Below are positions 1-7,095 of a DNA stretch of 10,326 nt, in pieces. The notes beneath the pieces were generated by a model that searched no databases, was not told where the DNA came from, and saw only the letters and a list, made by a program, of their open reading frames with translations. Source of the DNA: Deinococcus carri. GTDB lineage: Bacteria > Deinococcota > Deinococci > Deinococcales > Deinococcaceae. The position numbers were made by a program, and so were the translations under genes. The stretch spans positions 1 through 10,326 of the forward strand of contig NZ_BAABRP010000036.1 in assembly GCF_039545055.1 (NCBI RefSeq). The letters run 5' to 3'. Each line of letters opens with the position of its first letter. Position 1 is the stretch's first letter.

Positions 1-27
1 CGCCGACTCCACCTGCCCACCCTCTGA
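1..27 (+). CDS. Transposase, C-terminal fragment (runs in from left of window)
   Basis: The frame starting at base 1 reads RRLHLPTL followed by TGA at 25-27. The same C-terminus, with 22 further upstream residues, is present on the minus strand at the right edge of the window, which supports this being the real frame. Only the tail is visible, with no catalytic DDE residue in view, so the transposase family cannot be assigned. The gene points into the window, and its mirror copy at the right edge also points inward. Confidence 0.6.
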   Translation, partial: RRLHLPTL

Positions 28-38
28 AGGCAGAGGCC

Positions 39-75
39 GGGCAGCGGGGCGACGTGCGCCGTCGCCCCGCTGCCC
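39..75 (+). terminator. GC-rich hairpin downstream of left transposase
   Basis: Perfect 16-base arms (39-54 and 60-75; GGGCAGCGGGGCGACG and its complement) enclose a 5-base loop. It begins 11 bases after the transposase stop. No T-run follows, so a classical intrinsic terminator is not certain. It could insulate the transposase from outside transcription or stop convergent transcripts coming from the regulator gene whose stop is at 78-80. The right IS copy has the same hairpin with one arm mismatch. Confidence 0.55.
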
Positions 76-77
76 AT

Positions 78-746
78 TCAGCTACTGCGCAACGGGTCTT
101 CAGGACTTTGCGCCACCAGGTCGTCCACCAAGGCGGTGAGTTGATCATCGTGTGAAAACCGCCCGTACACCAGACGGAGCGAAGCGACGGCCCGAGCTGC
201 CTCCTCCTCCCAACGCGAATAGAGCGCCTTCGTCGGGGCATCGAGAAATAACAACCGGGTCGCGTTGGGCCGGGTGTCCTCGTGATCCGGTGCCTCAAAC
301 TTGAGATTTCCCCCCAGAAGAGCATGACCGAGCCGATTCCAGGCCAGGATGTCCGTCTTGCGGTCCAGCACGAGGACGGGCACCTCGGCCATCGAGTCGA
401 TCAGTTGACGGATTCCCGGGCGGACCTTCGGCACGGGTGGCAGCGCCTGCCCTGCGGTGGTGGCGCGGGCTAGGTTAAACAGGTGCTGACGCTCCGCACT
501 GTTCAGGGCCAGGGCCTGTGCCAGACGGTCCAGGATACGGTCCGACACGTGGGCCTGCTGCCCCTGCTCCAGCCGCGTGTAGTAGGTCGGACTCATGCCC
601 GCGACCATGGCCAGCTCTTCACGGCGCAGTCCCGGGACCCGCCGAACTCCGTAGGAGGGGATGCCAACGTCCTCCGGCTTGATTTGTGCGCGGCGGCTGC
701 GGAGAAACTCTCCGAATTCCGCACTGACGCTGTTGACCTCTTCCAT
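78..746 (-). CDS. XRE-family regulator with MmyB-like ligand-binding domain, C-terminally truncated by IS
   Basis: The product (222 aa) is a DNA-binding transcriptional regulator. An XRE/HTH_31 domain spans about residues 10-85, with the typical stretch VPGLRREELAMVAGMSPTYY (37-56) followed by TRLEQG. An MmyB-like sensory domain begins near residue 105 and includes LVLDRKTDILAWNRLGHALL (about 124-143). Such proteins usually run to about 260-290 aa; this one ends just after the LVAQSP segment. Residues 216-222 (EDPLRSS) and the stop are encoded by the IS end, so roughly 50-70 native residues are missing. ATG at 746 has a weak purine-rich site (AAGGGAGAG) about 11 bases upstream. It is divergent from the MFS efflux gene at 918, its likely target. 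The HTH is intact, so it may still bind DNA with altered ligand response, or the gene may be dead. The domain call is secure. Confidence 0.88.
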   Translation of the reverse strand: MEEVNSVSAEFGEFLRSRRAQIKPEDVGIPSYGVRRVPGLRREELAMVAGMSPTYYTRLEQGQQAHVSDRILDRLAQALALNSAERQHLFNLARATTAGQALPPVPKVRPGIRQLIDSMAEVPVLVLDRKTDILAWNRLGHALLGGNLKFEAPDHEDTRPNATRLLFLDAPTKALYSRWEEEAARAVASLRLVYGRFSHDDQLTALVDDLVAQSPEDPLRSS

Positions 747-857
747 CCCTGCATTCTCTCCCTTCCCGGTGAGACCACTTCCGCCAACGTCTGCCTGTCA
801 CTGCCCGTGGTAGGCACGTGGTGGCTGGCCTCGCCGGGTGGCTGGCTGCCCATCCGG

Positions 858-867
858 TGACGCGTCA
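858..867. promoter_or_regulatory. Palindrome TGACGCGTCA in divergent regulator/MFS intergenic region; candidate operator
   Basis: This is a perfect 10-base palindrome in the 171-base gap (747-917) between the regulator start (746) and the MFS start (918). Its position, about 50 bases upstream of the MFS start, suits an operator for the adjacent XRE/MmyB-like protein. Just downstream CTGACC (870-875) and TCTATC (894-899), 18 bases apart, form only a weak sigma-70-like pair. The rest of the gap shows nothing else clear. Operator function is an inference. Confidence 0.3.
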
Positions 868-917
868 GGCTGACCGCATGCAACTTCAGATGCTCTATCA
901 GACAGGTGGGACGGCTT

Positions 918-2345
918 ATGACGCGCGTTGATGTGGCGAAGCCTGCCGTTCCCATGACCAGCCGCGAGAGGCTGGTTCTCTTCGTGCTGCTCACGGCCAG
1001 CTTCACCCTGGCGGTGGACTTCTCGATCTTGAATGTAGCCCTTCCGGTTATCGGGGCGGACGTCGGCTTTTCCCTGGAACACCTTCAGTGGATTGCCACC
1101 TCCTTTGCCCTGTGTGCCGCCGGGTTTACCCTGCTGTTCGGGCGGGTTTCCGACCTCTACGGGCGGCGGCGGTTGTTTCTCCTCGGCATGATTCTGCTGG
1201 GCCTCTCGTCCCTGGCCGGTGGGTTGGCCACGACGCCGGTCGTTCTGTTGCTCGCCCGGATTGTTCAGGGACTGGCCACCGCCATGGTGACCCCAGCAGC
1301 GCTCTCTCTGCTGACCACGGCCTTTCCCGAGGGACCGGTGCGCGCCCGGGTGTTGGGCCTGAACGGCGCACTCATGGCGGCTGGGTTTACCACCGGGGCC
1401 ATTCTCGGGGGTGTGCTGGCCGACCTGCTCAGTTGGCGGTGGGCCTTCTTCATCAACGTGGCCGTGGCGGTCATCGTGCTGGTGATTGCACCAGGTGTCC
1501 TCAAGGAAAGCCGCAACCCCTCACGCCCCCGCCTGGACGTTCCGGGTGCGGTCACCGTCACCTTCGGCCTGCTTGCCATCGTGTACGGCCTCACGCGCGC
1601 TGGGGAGACGACCTGGGGAGACCCCCTCGCCCTGGGGACTCTCGGTGTTGGCGGGCTGCTCCTGCTGATCTTCTGGATGATCGAGCAGCGGGTCAAAACG
1701 CCCCTGGTCTCCGTCGGCATCCTGAAACGCAGCACTGTCGCCTGGGGAAATATCGCGGGCCTGATGGCCTTCGTGACCGAGACCTCACTGGTCTTCCTGA
1801 TCACCCTGTATCTGCAGAACGTCCTGGGCTTCACCCCGCTGCAAGCCGGTCTCTGCTTCGCGGTCCTCGGTGCGGGCACGGTGGTCGGCGGCATCCTCGG
1901 GCCGAAGTTGATCAACCGGCTTGGCCCAAAGAACACCGTGGTCGTCGGCCTGCTGGTCCAGGCGGCAGCCACCCTCCCCCTCGCCTTCCTCAGCCTGGAC
2001 CGTTCCTGGGTGGTGCTGCTGTTGGTGCTCACCTTTGTGGGTGGCGTTGCCAACCTGGCGGCCATCGTGGGGTTCATGGTGATGGCCACGTCTGGCTTAC
2101 CCGATGAAGAGCAGGGCCTTGCCACCGGACTGGCGACCATGAGCCAGCAGGTCGGAATCACCCTGGGCATCCCCATCATGTCTGCCCTGGTGGCCGCCCG
2201 CCTGAACGCGCTGGGGAGCGAGACGCCACAAAACCTCCTGAGTGGCCTCAGCAGCGCCATCGCCGTCAATGCCGGACTGTGCATCCTGACCGCCGTCCTG
2301 GTCGGTCTCTTCCTGAGAACGAAAGCCGTGGGACACGGCGCATGA
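918..2345 (+). CDS. MFS drug efflux transporter, DHA2 (14-TM) type
   Basis: This inner-membrane proton-coupled exporter of 475 aa has the length and hydrophobic pattern of the 14-helix DHA2 group. Helix 1 carries the D1-type motif LAVDFSILNVALP (31-43). The helix 2-3 loop carries motif A, GRVSDLYGRRRL (75-86). A motif-C-like, glycine-rich stretch lies in helix 5 (GALMAAGFTTGAILGGVLAD). Substrates of such pumps are typically drugs, dyes or organic toxins; the specific one cannot be read here. ATG at 918 is preferred because AGGTGGGA lies about 6 bases upstream; the frame also allows GTG at 906 and ATG at 954. It is divergent from the XRE/MmyB-like regulator and lies 25 bases upstream of an esterase gene, so the two are probably co-transcribed. 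No truncation is visible. Confidence 0.9.
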   Translation: MTRVDVAKPAVPMTSRERLVLFVLLTASFTLAVDFSILNVALPVIGADVGFSLEHLQWIATSFALCAAGFTLLFGRVSDLYGRRRLFLLGMILLGLSSLAGGLATTPVVLLLARIVQGLATAMVTPAALSLLTTAFPEGPVRARVLGLNGALMAAGFTTGAILGGVLADLLSWRWAFFINVAVAVIVLVIAPGVLKESRNPSRPRLDVPGAVTVTFGLLAIVYGLTRAGETTWGDPLALGTLGVGGLLLLIFWMIEQRVKTPLVSVGILKRSTVAWGNIAGLMAFVTETSLVFLITLYLQNVLGFTPLQAGLCFAVLGAGTVVGGILGPKLINRLGPKNTVVVGLLVQAAATLPLAFLSLDRSWVVLLLVLTFVGGVANLAAIVGFMVMATSGLPDEEQGLATGLATMSQQVGITLGIPIMSALVAARLNALGSETPQNLLSGLSSAIAVNAGLCILTAVLVGLFLRTKAVGHGA

Positions 2346-2370
2346 GGCCCCCAGTCAGGAGTCCACGGCC

Positions 2371-3234
2371 ATGACGATGCAGCCTTCAGACGTTGCCGTG
2401 ACCGTCAGGCGCATCCCGGCCCCTCACCACACTGTCCCGGTCCGCATCTTCCGTCCCTCAACGGCCCGGTCAGGCTGGCTGGTCTGGGCGCACGGCGGTA
2501 GTTGGGTGTCCGGCTCCGCCGCTGCCTGGCACGCGCCATGCCTGGATCTGGCCCGCCGGGCGGGGGTCACGCTGGTCAGCGTGGACTACCGGCTCGCTCC
2601 CGCCCACCCTTACCCGGTCCCACTGGAGGATGTCCTCGCCGTGCTGGTCTGGGCCGCGCAACAACCGGAACTTCAGGCGGACCCCAGGCTCCTGGCGGTC
2701 GGTGGAGACAGTGCCGGGGCGACCCTGGCCGCCAGCTCCGCCCTCGCTTTTCGTGATCAGGGCAGGTTGCTCGGTGGACAGGTGCTCGCCTACCCACCGC
2801 TTGACCCGCAGTGCCGTGCGCCGTCGTATACCTGGCTCCCGCACCAGTTTCCCAACAGGGACAGCCTCATGGCCGCCTGGCGAGCCTACGCGGGACCGGG
2901 ACAGCCCAGCGGGCGGGCACAACCCTACCTGTCTCCCCTCCAGGCCAAGAAGCTGGACGGAGTGGCACCCGCCATCCTCGGTGTCGGCGGGTTTGACCCG
3001 GTGCGGGATGACGTGCGCCGTTATGCGGCGCGGCTCCGCCTGGCCGGGGTCCCCGTCCAACTGAGGGAGTTTGCCGGAGAGGGGCATGCCCTCTTCATGG
3101 CCCCGTCCACGGCCTTCCGCAGGTGGCTGGCCGCGTCCGTCCGGCAGCAGTTCGATGAGTACGTCAACTCTCCCATGACCCTTCCCTCTGACGCCCGGAG
3201 AAAACCGCGAGGTGCCAGATGCCCCCAGCCCTGA
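2371..3234 (+). CDS. Alpha/beta hydrolase, HSL-family esterase/lipase
   Basis: This predicted cytoplasmic carboxylic-ester hydrolase (287 aa) has no signal peptide. Hallmarks of the hormone-sensitive-lipase family (Abhydrolase_3) are the oxyanion HGG (41-43), the strand-helix motif DYRLAPAHPYP (72-82), the nucleophile elbow GDSAG (112-116, Ser114), a candidate acid Asp209 in GGFDP, and His239 in GEGHAL. The catalytic set is complete, so the enzyme is probably active. The 3' tail after about residue 265 is polar and unlike the fold; it overlaps the next gene by 16 bases. ATG 2371 has AGGAG nine bases upstream. It sits between two MFS genes, suggesting a resistance or export unit in which the enzyme inactivates an ester-containing compound. 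That role is inferred. Confidence 0.9.
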   Translation: MTMQPSDVAVTVRRIPAPHHTVPVRIFRPSTARSGWLVWAHGGSWVSGSAAAWHAPCLDLARRAGVTLVSVDYRLAPAHPYPVPLEDVLAVLVWAAQQPELQADPRLLAVGGDSAGATLAASSALAFRDQGRLLGGQVLAYPPLDPQCRAPSYTWLPHQFPNRDSLMAAWRAYAGPGQPSGRAQPYLSPLQAKKLDGVAPAILGVGGFDPVRDDVRRYAARLRLAGVPVQLREFAGEGHALFMAPSTAFRRWLAASVRQQFDEYVNSPMTLPSDARRKPRGARCPQP

Positions 3235-3776
3235 TCGCCCTGGCTCTTGGTGGATTCGGTATCGGGTTGACCGAGTTCGTGATCATGGGCCTGCTTCCCG
3301 ACGTTGCCCGTGACTTCCGGGTCAGTATTCCCGTCGCGGGGTATCTGATTTCCAGCTACGCCCTGGGCGTGGTGGTCGGGGCACTCCTCCTCACGGCAGC
3401 GGTCACGCACCTCCGGCGCAAGCCCGTCCTGATGGGCCTGCTGGTCCTGTTCATCGTGGGGAACCTCGTCTCCGCCATGGCTCCCTCGTATGGGCTGATG
3501 ATGCTCGGGCGTGTCATCGCCTCCCTCTGCCACGGCGCATTCTTCGGCATCGGAGCGGTGGCGGCCGCCGCCCTGGTCGTGCCAAACAAACGAGCGGGAG
3601 CCGTCGCCACCATGTTCGCGGGCCTCACCCTGGCGAACGTCCTGGGGGTTCCCTTTGGAACGTTCATCGGGCAGCACTCTTTCCGGAGGGCCTCGCACAG
3701 CCCTTGCAGCACGCCCCAGACCAGCACGGGCGGCTCTGCCCACGCGGGATTCGAGGTGTCGCGCAGAAGAGGGTAA
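3219..3776 (+). pseudogene. MFS transporter (DHA1/AraJ-like), truncated after 152 codons
   Basis: The first 152 residues are a typical DHA1-type transporter N-terminal half: GLTEFVIMGLLPDVA in helix 1, YLISSYALGVVVGA in helix 2, an RRKP loop, and LMMLGRVIASLCHGAFFGIG in helix 4. Family members have about 390-400 residues and 12 helices. Here homology stops at FIGQ (codon ending 3674), and the next 33 residues to the stop at 3774-3776 are antisense to a deaminase gene on the other strand. About 240 residues and the whole C-terminal six-helix bundle are missing, so transport function is unlikely. The ATG (3219) has a GAGGTG site and overlaps the end of the esterase gene by 16 bases, indicating it was the third gene of that operon before the deletion. 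Confidence 0.8.
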
Positions 3777-4127
3777 GCGGACGTCGTCCCTCCCAAGAAG
3801 GGCACGGGTGCTCCAATCACCACGAGCGCGCTCCGGGTCTGGCGTACGGCGTAGGAGCACATCACGCAGGGTTCAGCGGCCGTGTACAGCGCCCGACAGG
3901 TCGCGCGTGCCGAGCGTATGGCAGGCGGCGCGCACGGCGGCGAGTTCCGCATGGGCAGCAGGGTCGCTGAAGGTGCGCATGCCCTCGACGCCTTCACCCA
4001 TGACGCGGCCCGCCAGCAACACCAGGGCACCTACGGGCACGTCTCCACCCGCCTTGGCCGTCTCAGCCAGGGCCAGACAGCGGTGCATCCACACCTCGTG
4101 ACGCGCCCACTCCTGCAAAGCGGTCAC
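3680..4127 (-). pseudogene. Nucleoside/tRNA-type deaminase, frameshifted and 3'-truncated
   Basis: Two overlapping minus-strand frames together make one CMP/dCMP-type zinc deaminase. The first (from GTG 4127) has the substrate-strand motif GDVPVGALV and the zinc/catalytic HAE (His59-Ala60-Glu61). It then ends prematurely at TGA 3875-3873 after DLSGAVHGR. The second frame continues with LYTAAEPCVMC, containing the PCxxC zinc motif, then a family-like C-terminus (GAPVPFLGGTTSAYPLL ... WGVLQGLCEALRKE). The frame change falls at about 3880-3895. After about 3680 the second frame runs into antisense MFS sequence without a stop, so the last residues are lost too. It begins 40 bases after the DUF1348 gene and was probably the last gene of that operon. 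Relatives deaminate guanine, cytosine derivatives or tRNA adenosine; the substrate is unknown. A sequencing error could explain the frameshift but not the lost 3' end. Confidence 0.75.
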
Positions 4128-4167
4128 AACCGACTTGGGCCCAGGACGAAGCCGAATCTCTGTGCCA

Positions 4168-4632
4168 TCACAGCCCCAGTTCCGTCAGTCCCGGGTGATC
4201 GTCCGGTCGGGGACCGGCCGGCCAGTGGAAACGGCGATCCGCCTCGCGGATCGGTACGTCGTTGATGCTCGCCTCGCGGCGGTGCATCAGGCCCTGGTCA
4301 TCGAAGGCCCACTGCTCGTTGCCGTGCGCGCGGTACCACTGCCCGCTGTCGTCCCGGAACTCGTACACGAAGCGCACCGCGATGCGGTCCTCGTGGAAGG
4401 CCCAGAGTTCCTTGACGAGGCGGTAATCGAGTTCGCGCGCCCACTTGCGGGTCAGGAAAGCGGTGATCGCCTCGCGCCCCGAGAAGAACTCGCCACGATT
4501 GCGCCACAGGCTGTCCTCGGTGTAGGCGAGTGCCACCCGCGCGGGAGCACGCGAGTTCCAGGCATCCTCGGCCAGACGGACTTTGCGGCGGGCCGTTTCG
4601 AGCGTGAAGGGTGGAACTGGCAGTCGGGTCAT
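4168..4632 (-). CDS. DUF1348 family protein (NTF2/SnoaL-like fold)
   Basis: A small soluble protein of 154 aa, the usual length of the DUF1348 group in the NTF2-like superfamily. Recognisable blocks are [20 protein letters not shown] (7-26) and [19 protein letters not shown], followed by [20 protein letters not shown], then [20 protein letters not shown] and [10 protein letters not shown] near the C-terminus. The NTF2 fold forms a cone-shaped pocket used for ligand binding or isomerase/hydrolase chemistry, but DUF1348 has no established reaction. ATG 4632 has AGGAG about 6 bases upstream. It is the fourth gene of the leftward operon; a strong hairpin separates it from the upstream hydrolase gene. 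No defects are visible. Confidence 0.88.
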   Translation of the reverse strand: MTRLPVPPFTLETARRKVRLAEDAWNSRAPARVALAYTEDSLWRNRGEFFSGREAITAFLTRKWARELDYRLVKELWAFHEDRIAVRFVYEFRDDSGQWYRAHGNEQWAFDDQGLMHRREASINDVPIREADRRFHWPAGPRPDDHPGLTELGL

Positions 4633-4652
4633 GGAGGCTCCTGAAGGGGTGA

Positions 4653-4684
4653 AGGATGGGGAGGGACTGTTCCCTCCCCATCCT
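4653..4684 (-). terminator. Strong intercistronic hairpin between hydrolase and DUF1348 genes
   Basis: Perfect 14-base arms (4653-4666 AGGATGGGGAGGGA and 4671-4684) with a 4-base loop lie 53 bases past the hydrolase stop and 20 bases before the DUF1348 start. No T-run follows on the minus strand, so it may act as a partial terminator, an RNA-processing or stability element, or an attenuator that lowers expression of the distal genes. The inverted repeat is directly visible; its function is inferred. Confidence 0.55.
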
Positions 4685-4737
4685 GACGTGGAGGAGACCT
4701 GTTTGCACGACTCCGGGTCAACGTGGGAACGAAGGTC

Positions 4738-5724
4738 TCAACGGCCAGGGGCGACCCGGCGGGCCATGAAGTCGCGGATGAGCGAGGCGATGGTGTCTCC
4801 CTCTTCCTCCAGCGCGAAGTGCCCGGTGTTCAGCAGGTGAAAGTCGAGGTTCTTCAGGTCGCGCTTATACGGCTCGGCGCCCTGAGCGGGGAAAATCTGG
4901 TCGTTCTTGCCCCACACGATCAGGGTCGGCGGCTGAGAGCGGCGGAAGTACGCCTGGAACTGCGGGTACAGCGGCACGTTGCTACCGTAGTCGAGGAACA
5001 GCTTGAGCTGGATGTCCTTATTGCCCGGGCGGTCGAGGTACGCCTGATCGAGCGTCCAGGTGTCTGGGCTGAGGTTCTGCGGGTTGCGCGTGCCGTGCGT
5101 GTACTGCCACTTCGTCGCGGCCAGCTCGAAGAAGGGGCGCAACTTGTCGCCGTTGGCCGCACTGGGGTCCTTCCAGTACGCCCTGAGGGGGTCCCAGAAC
5201 TCCCGCAACCCTTCGGCATAGGCGTTGCCGTTCTGCACAATCAGCCCCTGCACCCGCTCGGGATGGGCGAGGGCCAGGCGGTAGCCGACGGGAGCACCGT
5301 AGTCCTGCACGTACAGGGTGTAGTTCTTCAGACCGAGGTTTTGCGTGAAGCCGTCCATGACCCGCGCGAGGTTCGCAAACGAGTAGGTCCATTCGTTCAC
5401 CCTCGGCATGCTGCTCTGCCCAAAACCGGGGTAGTCGGGGGCCACGACGTGATATCGGTCGGCGAGCCTGGGGATCAGATTTCGGAACATGTGCGAGCTG
5501 GTGGGGAACCCATGGAGCAGCAGCAGGGTGGGCGCGTCCTTCGGACCGGCCTCACGGTAGAAGATGTTCAGGCCCTCGACCTTGACGGTGTGATACGTGG
5601 CCTGAGGCGTCGTTGCGTTGGTGCGGGTCTGAGCGATGGTGGAGGCCGCGCCGCCAGCCAGGGCTGTGGGAACGGCCAGCGAGAGACCGAGGGTCAAGCT
5701 GAGGGCAAGGAAGCGTACACGCAT
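4738..5724 (-). CDS. Exported alpha/beta hydrolase, haloalkane dehalogenase/epoxide hydrolase-like
   Basis: A 328-aa protein with an N-terminal signal peptide (charged MRVR, hydrophobic core, probable cleavage after AVPTALA near residue 23), so it should act outside the cytoplasm. The alpha/beta-hydrolase core shows oxyanion HGFP (71-74), DYPGFGQS (97-104) and the nucleophile elbow VQDYG, with Asp141 in place of the serine seen in esterases. An acid candidate is Asp275 (WGKNDQIFP) and the general base is His302 (NTGHF). An Asp nucleophile is characteristic of haloalkane dehalogenases and epoxide hydrolases, which act on carbon-halogen bonds or epoxides through an alkyl-enzyme ester. Which of these applies cannot be decided here. 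ATG 5724 lies 14 bases after the DsrE stop, with GAAAGGCGGCGAAG upstream. It is translationally linked to the DsrE gene in the leftward operon. Confidence 0.88.
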   Translation of the reverse strand: MRVRFLALSLTLGLSLAVPTALAGGAASTIAQTRTNATTPQATYHTVKVEGLNIFYREAGPKDAPTLLLLHGFPTSSHMFRNLIPRLADRYHVVAPDYPGFGQSSMPRVNEWTYSFANLARVMDGFTQNLGLKNYTLYVQDYGAPVGYRLALAHPERVQGLIVQNGNAYAEGLREFWDPLRAYWKDPSAANGDKLRPFFELAATKWQYTHGTRNPQNLSPDTWTLDQAYLDRPGNKDIQLKLFLDYGSNVPLYPQFQAYFRRSQPPTLIVWGKNDQIFPAQGAEPYKRDLKNLDFHLLNTGHFALEEEGDTIASLIRDFMARRVAPGR

Positions 5725-5738
5725 GTCTTCGCCGCCTT

Positions 5739-6104
5739 TCAGAAGGTGAGGACCTGATAGCCCTGCGTGAGCATGTCCCGGTAACTGACGCCCGGGCCGA
5801 ATTCGTCGAGCAGCTTCACCTGCTCGGATTGAACGCCCTCAGTCGCACCGAAGACGGCGGCACAACCCCCGCAGGCACCGGCCACCAGGGGTTTGACCTC
5901 CTCGTACAGGGCGTGTGCGATGTGGTCGGGCTTCGCCAGTTCGGCGGGCCAGCGGGTGCCTGCCCCGTCGAGATACACCCGCACGCTCTCTCCGGCGTCG
6001 TGGAACTCCTTGGCGGTCATCAGGGCGTTGTAGGCGCGCCCGAGGCCCTCCTCAGTCTTGGTATCGGCGAGGATGACAACAGCGATCTTCGTGGTGGCAG
6101 TCAT
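5739..6104 (-). CDS. DsrE-family protein
   Basis: A 121-aa cytoplasmic protein of the DsrE/DsrF-like family. The start [20 protein letters not shown] (7-26) forms the first strand and helix of the fold, followed by [19 protein letters not shown] conserved cysteine pair lies in [11 protein letters not shown] (Cys78 and Cys81, CGGC). DsrE relatives bind or relay sulfane sulfur, or act as small redox proteins, through such cysteines; the partner here is unknown. ATG 6104 has AGGAG about 7 bases upstream. It is the second gene of the leftward operon, between the FMN-type protein and the exported hydrolase. No defect is visible. The family call is firm and the cellular role is open. Confidence 0.88.
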   Translation of the reverse strand: MTATTKIAVVILADTKTEEGLGRAYNALMTAKEFHDAGESVRVYLDGAGTRWPAELAKPDHIAHALYEEVKPLVAGACGGCAAVFGATEGVQSEQVKLLDEFGPGVSYRDMLTQGYQVLTF

Positions 6105-6174
6105 GGGATGCTCCTGGGAGGGAAAAGAAGGGCTTGCCGGGCGCAGGGCGTCCGACCACGGGTGGTGGAGAGGG

Positions 6175-7074
6175 TCAGGCGGGGTTGTAGGGGGAGGCTT
6201 CTCTCAAGGTCCAGACTCGGCCCGTCGCCGAATCGCGCGTGACCACGTGGTCGACCGTGACCTCCACGAGCCGTTCGGCACCGGGATGGGCACTCAAGCG
6301 GTCCTCATCCCACACGACACGGGCGGTGCCGGTGAGATGCAGGGCTCGGTCCCGAGTGAAGTCAAGGAACAGCAGGCCCGCCCGTCCCGTCGCCTCAATG
6401 TTCCCCAGGGTATTGAACATGGCGTTGCCCGCATAGTCGGGGAATTCAAGGTGACGGGAGTCGAGGGCGCGCACGAAGCCCGGTCGCCCGCCCCGGTGCG
6501 AGGCGTCGGTCCCTCCTGCCGGGTGTACTGTCGCCATGAAGAAGGTATCGGCCTCCCGGATGAGGGCGAGCGCGTCCGGGAGTAGCTCACCGGAGGTCAC
6601 GTGGAAGGGGGAAGCTCCCCCGCTCCCCGTGGTTTCACCCACGCGCTTCTGGATGTACTTCGGACAGTTGCCGTAGGCCTGCTCAACGCGCAGGACCAGG
6701 CCGTCGCCCGTTGTGGCGACCGTGCCGTTGACGCGCACGCGCTGCCGGGTGGAGAGGTCGATGGCAAGCACCCCGATGGGAACGCCGATAAGCAGGTGCT
6801 TCCCCACCGGGTCATCGTGGCGGAGGCGAGCGTGGAGAACGAGCGTTTGAGGGTCCAGGGGCTGCACGAAACCGGGCGGGCCGCTCAGCACGGTCGCCCA
6901 CGGGCGACCCTGGAGGTCGGGGGCAGCCAGGACGAGAAGGTCCTGGCGGGCGAGAAGGGCGGCGAGTGGGGGCGTGAGGTGTGGGGCGATGGACCGTCCG
7001 ACGCGGGCCGCCATCCCCTGCACCCCGGCGCGGGCCTGCACGGCGAGTTCGCCCTCGTGGTACGGCATGGTCAT
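6175..7074 (-). CDS. Pyridoxamine 5'-phosphate oxidase-like FMN-binding split-barrel protein
   Basis: A 299-aa soluble protein with split-barrel features. An early barrel strand pair lies around LLVLAAPDLQGRPWATVLSG (about 46-65). The family-typical block GNCPKYIQ lies near residue 135. A second barrel-like half begins READTFFMATVHPAGGTDAS and continues with HRGGRPGFV, then FPDYAGNAMFNTLGNIEATG. This class binds FMN or related flavins and carries out redox reactions; the substrate is unknown and it need not make pyridoxal phosphate. ATG 7074 has a strong AAAGGAG seven bases upstream; an in-frame ATG at 7068 is less well placed. It is first in the leftward operon and divergent from the CGNR regulator, with a palindromic candidate operator just upstream of its ribosome site. 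Confidence 0.87.
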   Translation of the reverse strand: MTMPYHEGELAVQARAGVQGMAARVGRSIAPHLTPPLAALLARQDLLVLAAPDLQGRPWATVLSGPPGFVQPLDPQTLVLHARLRHDDPVGKHLLIGVPIGVLAIDLSTRQRVRVNGTVATTGDGLVLRVEQAYGNCPKYIQKRVGETTGSGGASPFHVTSGELLPDALALIREADTFFMATVHPAGGTDASHRGGRPGFVRALDSRHLEFPDYAGNAMFNTLGNIEATGRAGLLFLDFTRDRALHLTGTARVVWDEDRLSAHPGAERLVEVTVDHVVTRDSATGRVWTLREASPYNPA

Positions 7075-7095
7075 GCGCGACTCCTTTCCAACCGA

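Larger units (their letters stand above)
1..103 (+). mobile_element. Left insertion-sequence end (3' end of IS, including inner tip)
   Basis: These 103 bases are repeated in inverted orientation at 10159-10261, with a single difference (C at 63 against T in the other copy). The identity stops sharply after base 103 (inner tip, read from outside, CTGAAGACCCG), which marks the edge of the element. It contains the last eight codons and stop of a transposase, then about 76 bases of 3' sequence with a large hairpin. The tip starting with CTGA is reminiscent of some IS4-family ends, but the family cannot be fixed from this fragment. The rest of the element lies left of the window. Confidence 0.85.

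Noticed and set aside
39..75. Large hairpin at the left edge considered as an attC or replication-type structure
   Set aside because: It is repeated at the right edge next to the same transposase tail, so it is part of the IS 3' end.
593..1006. Minus-strand open frames upstream of the regulator (593-1006 and 798-1082)
   Set aside because: They overlap the regulator start and MFS start in other frames, with low-complexity basic composition and no domain.
1265..2284. Minus-strand open frame (339 codons) across the MFS gene
   Set aside because: Rich in Arg, Pro, Ser and Thr with no domain; a shadow of the DHA2 transporter.
3021..3860. Minus-strand open frame (279 codons)
   Set aside because: Overlaps the esterase end and truncated MFS gene in antisense, is rich in charged residues, and shows no motif.
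4723..5757. Long plus-strand open frame (344 codons)
   Set aside because: It is antisense to the exported hydrolase, which has a signal peptide and full catalytic motifs; the plus frame has no recognisable domain and is a high-GC shadow.
6105..6174. Possible terminator between the FMN-type gene and the DsrE gene
   Set aside because: Only a 4-5 base stem (ACCACGGGTGGT region, about 6155-6167) and no T-run; read-through to the DsrE gene is more likely.
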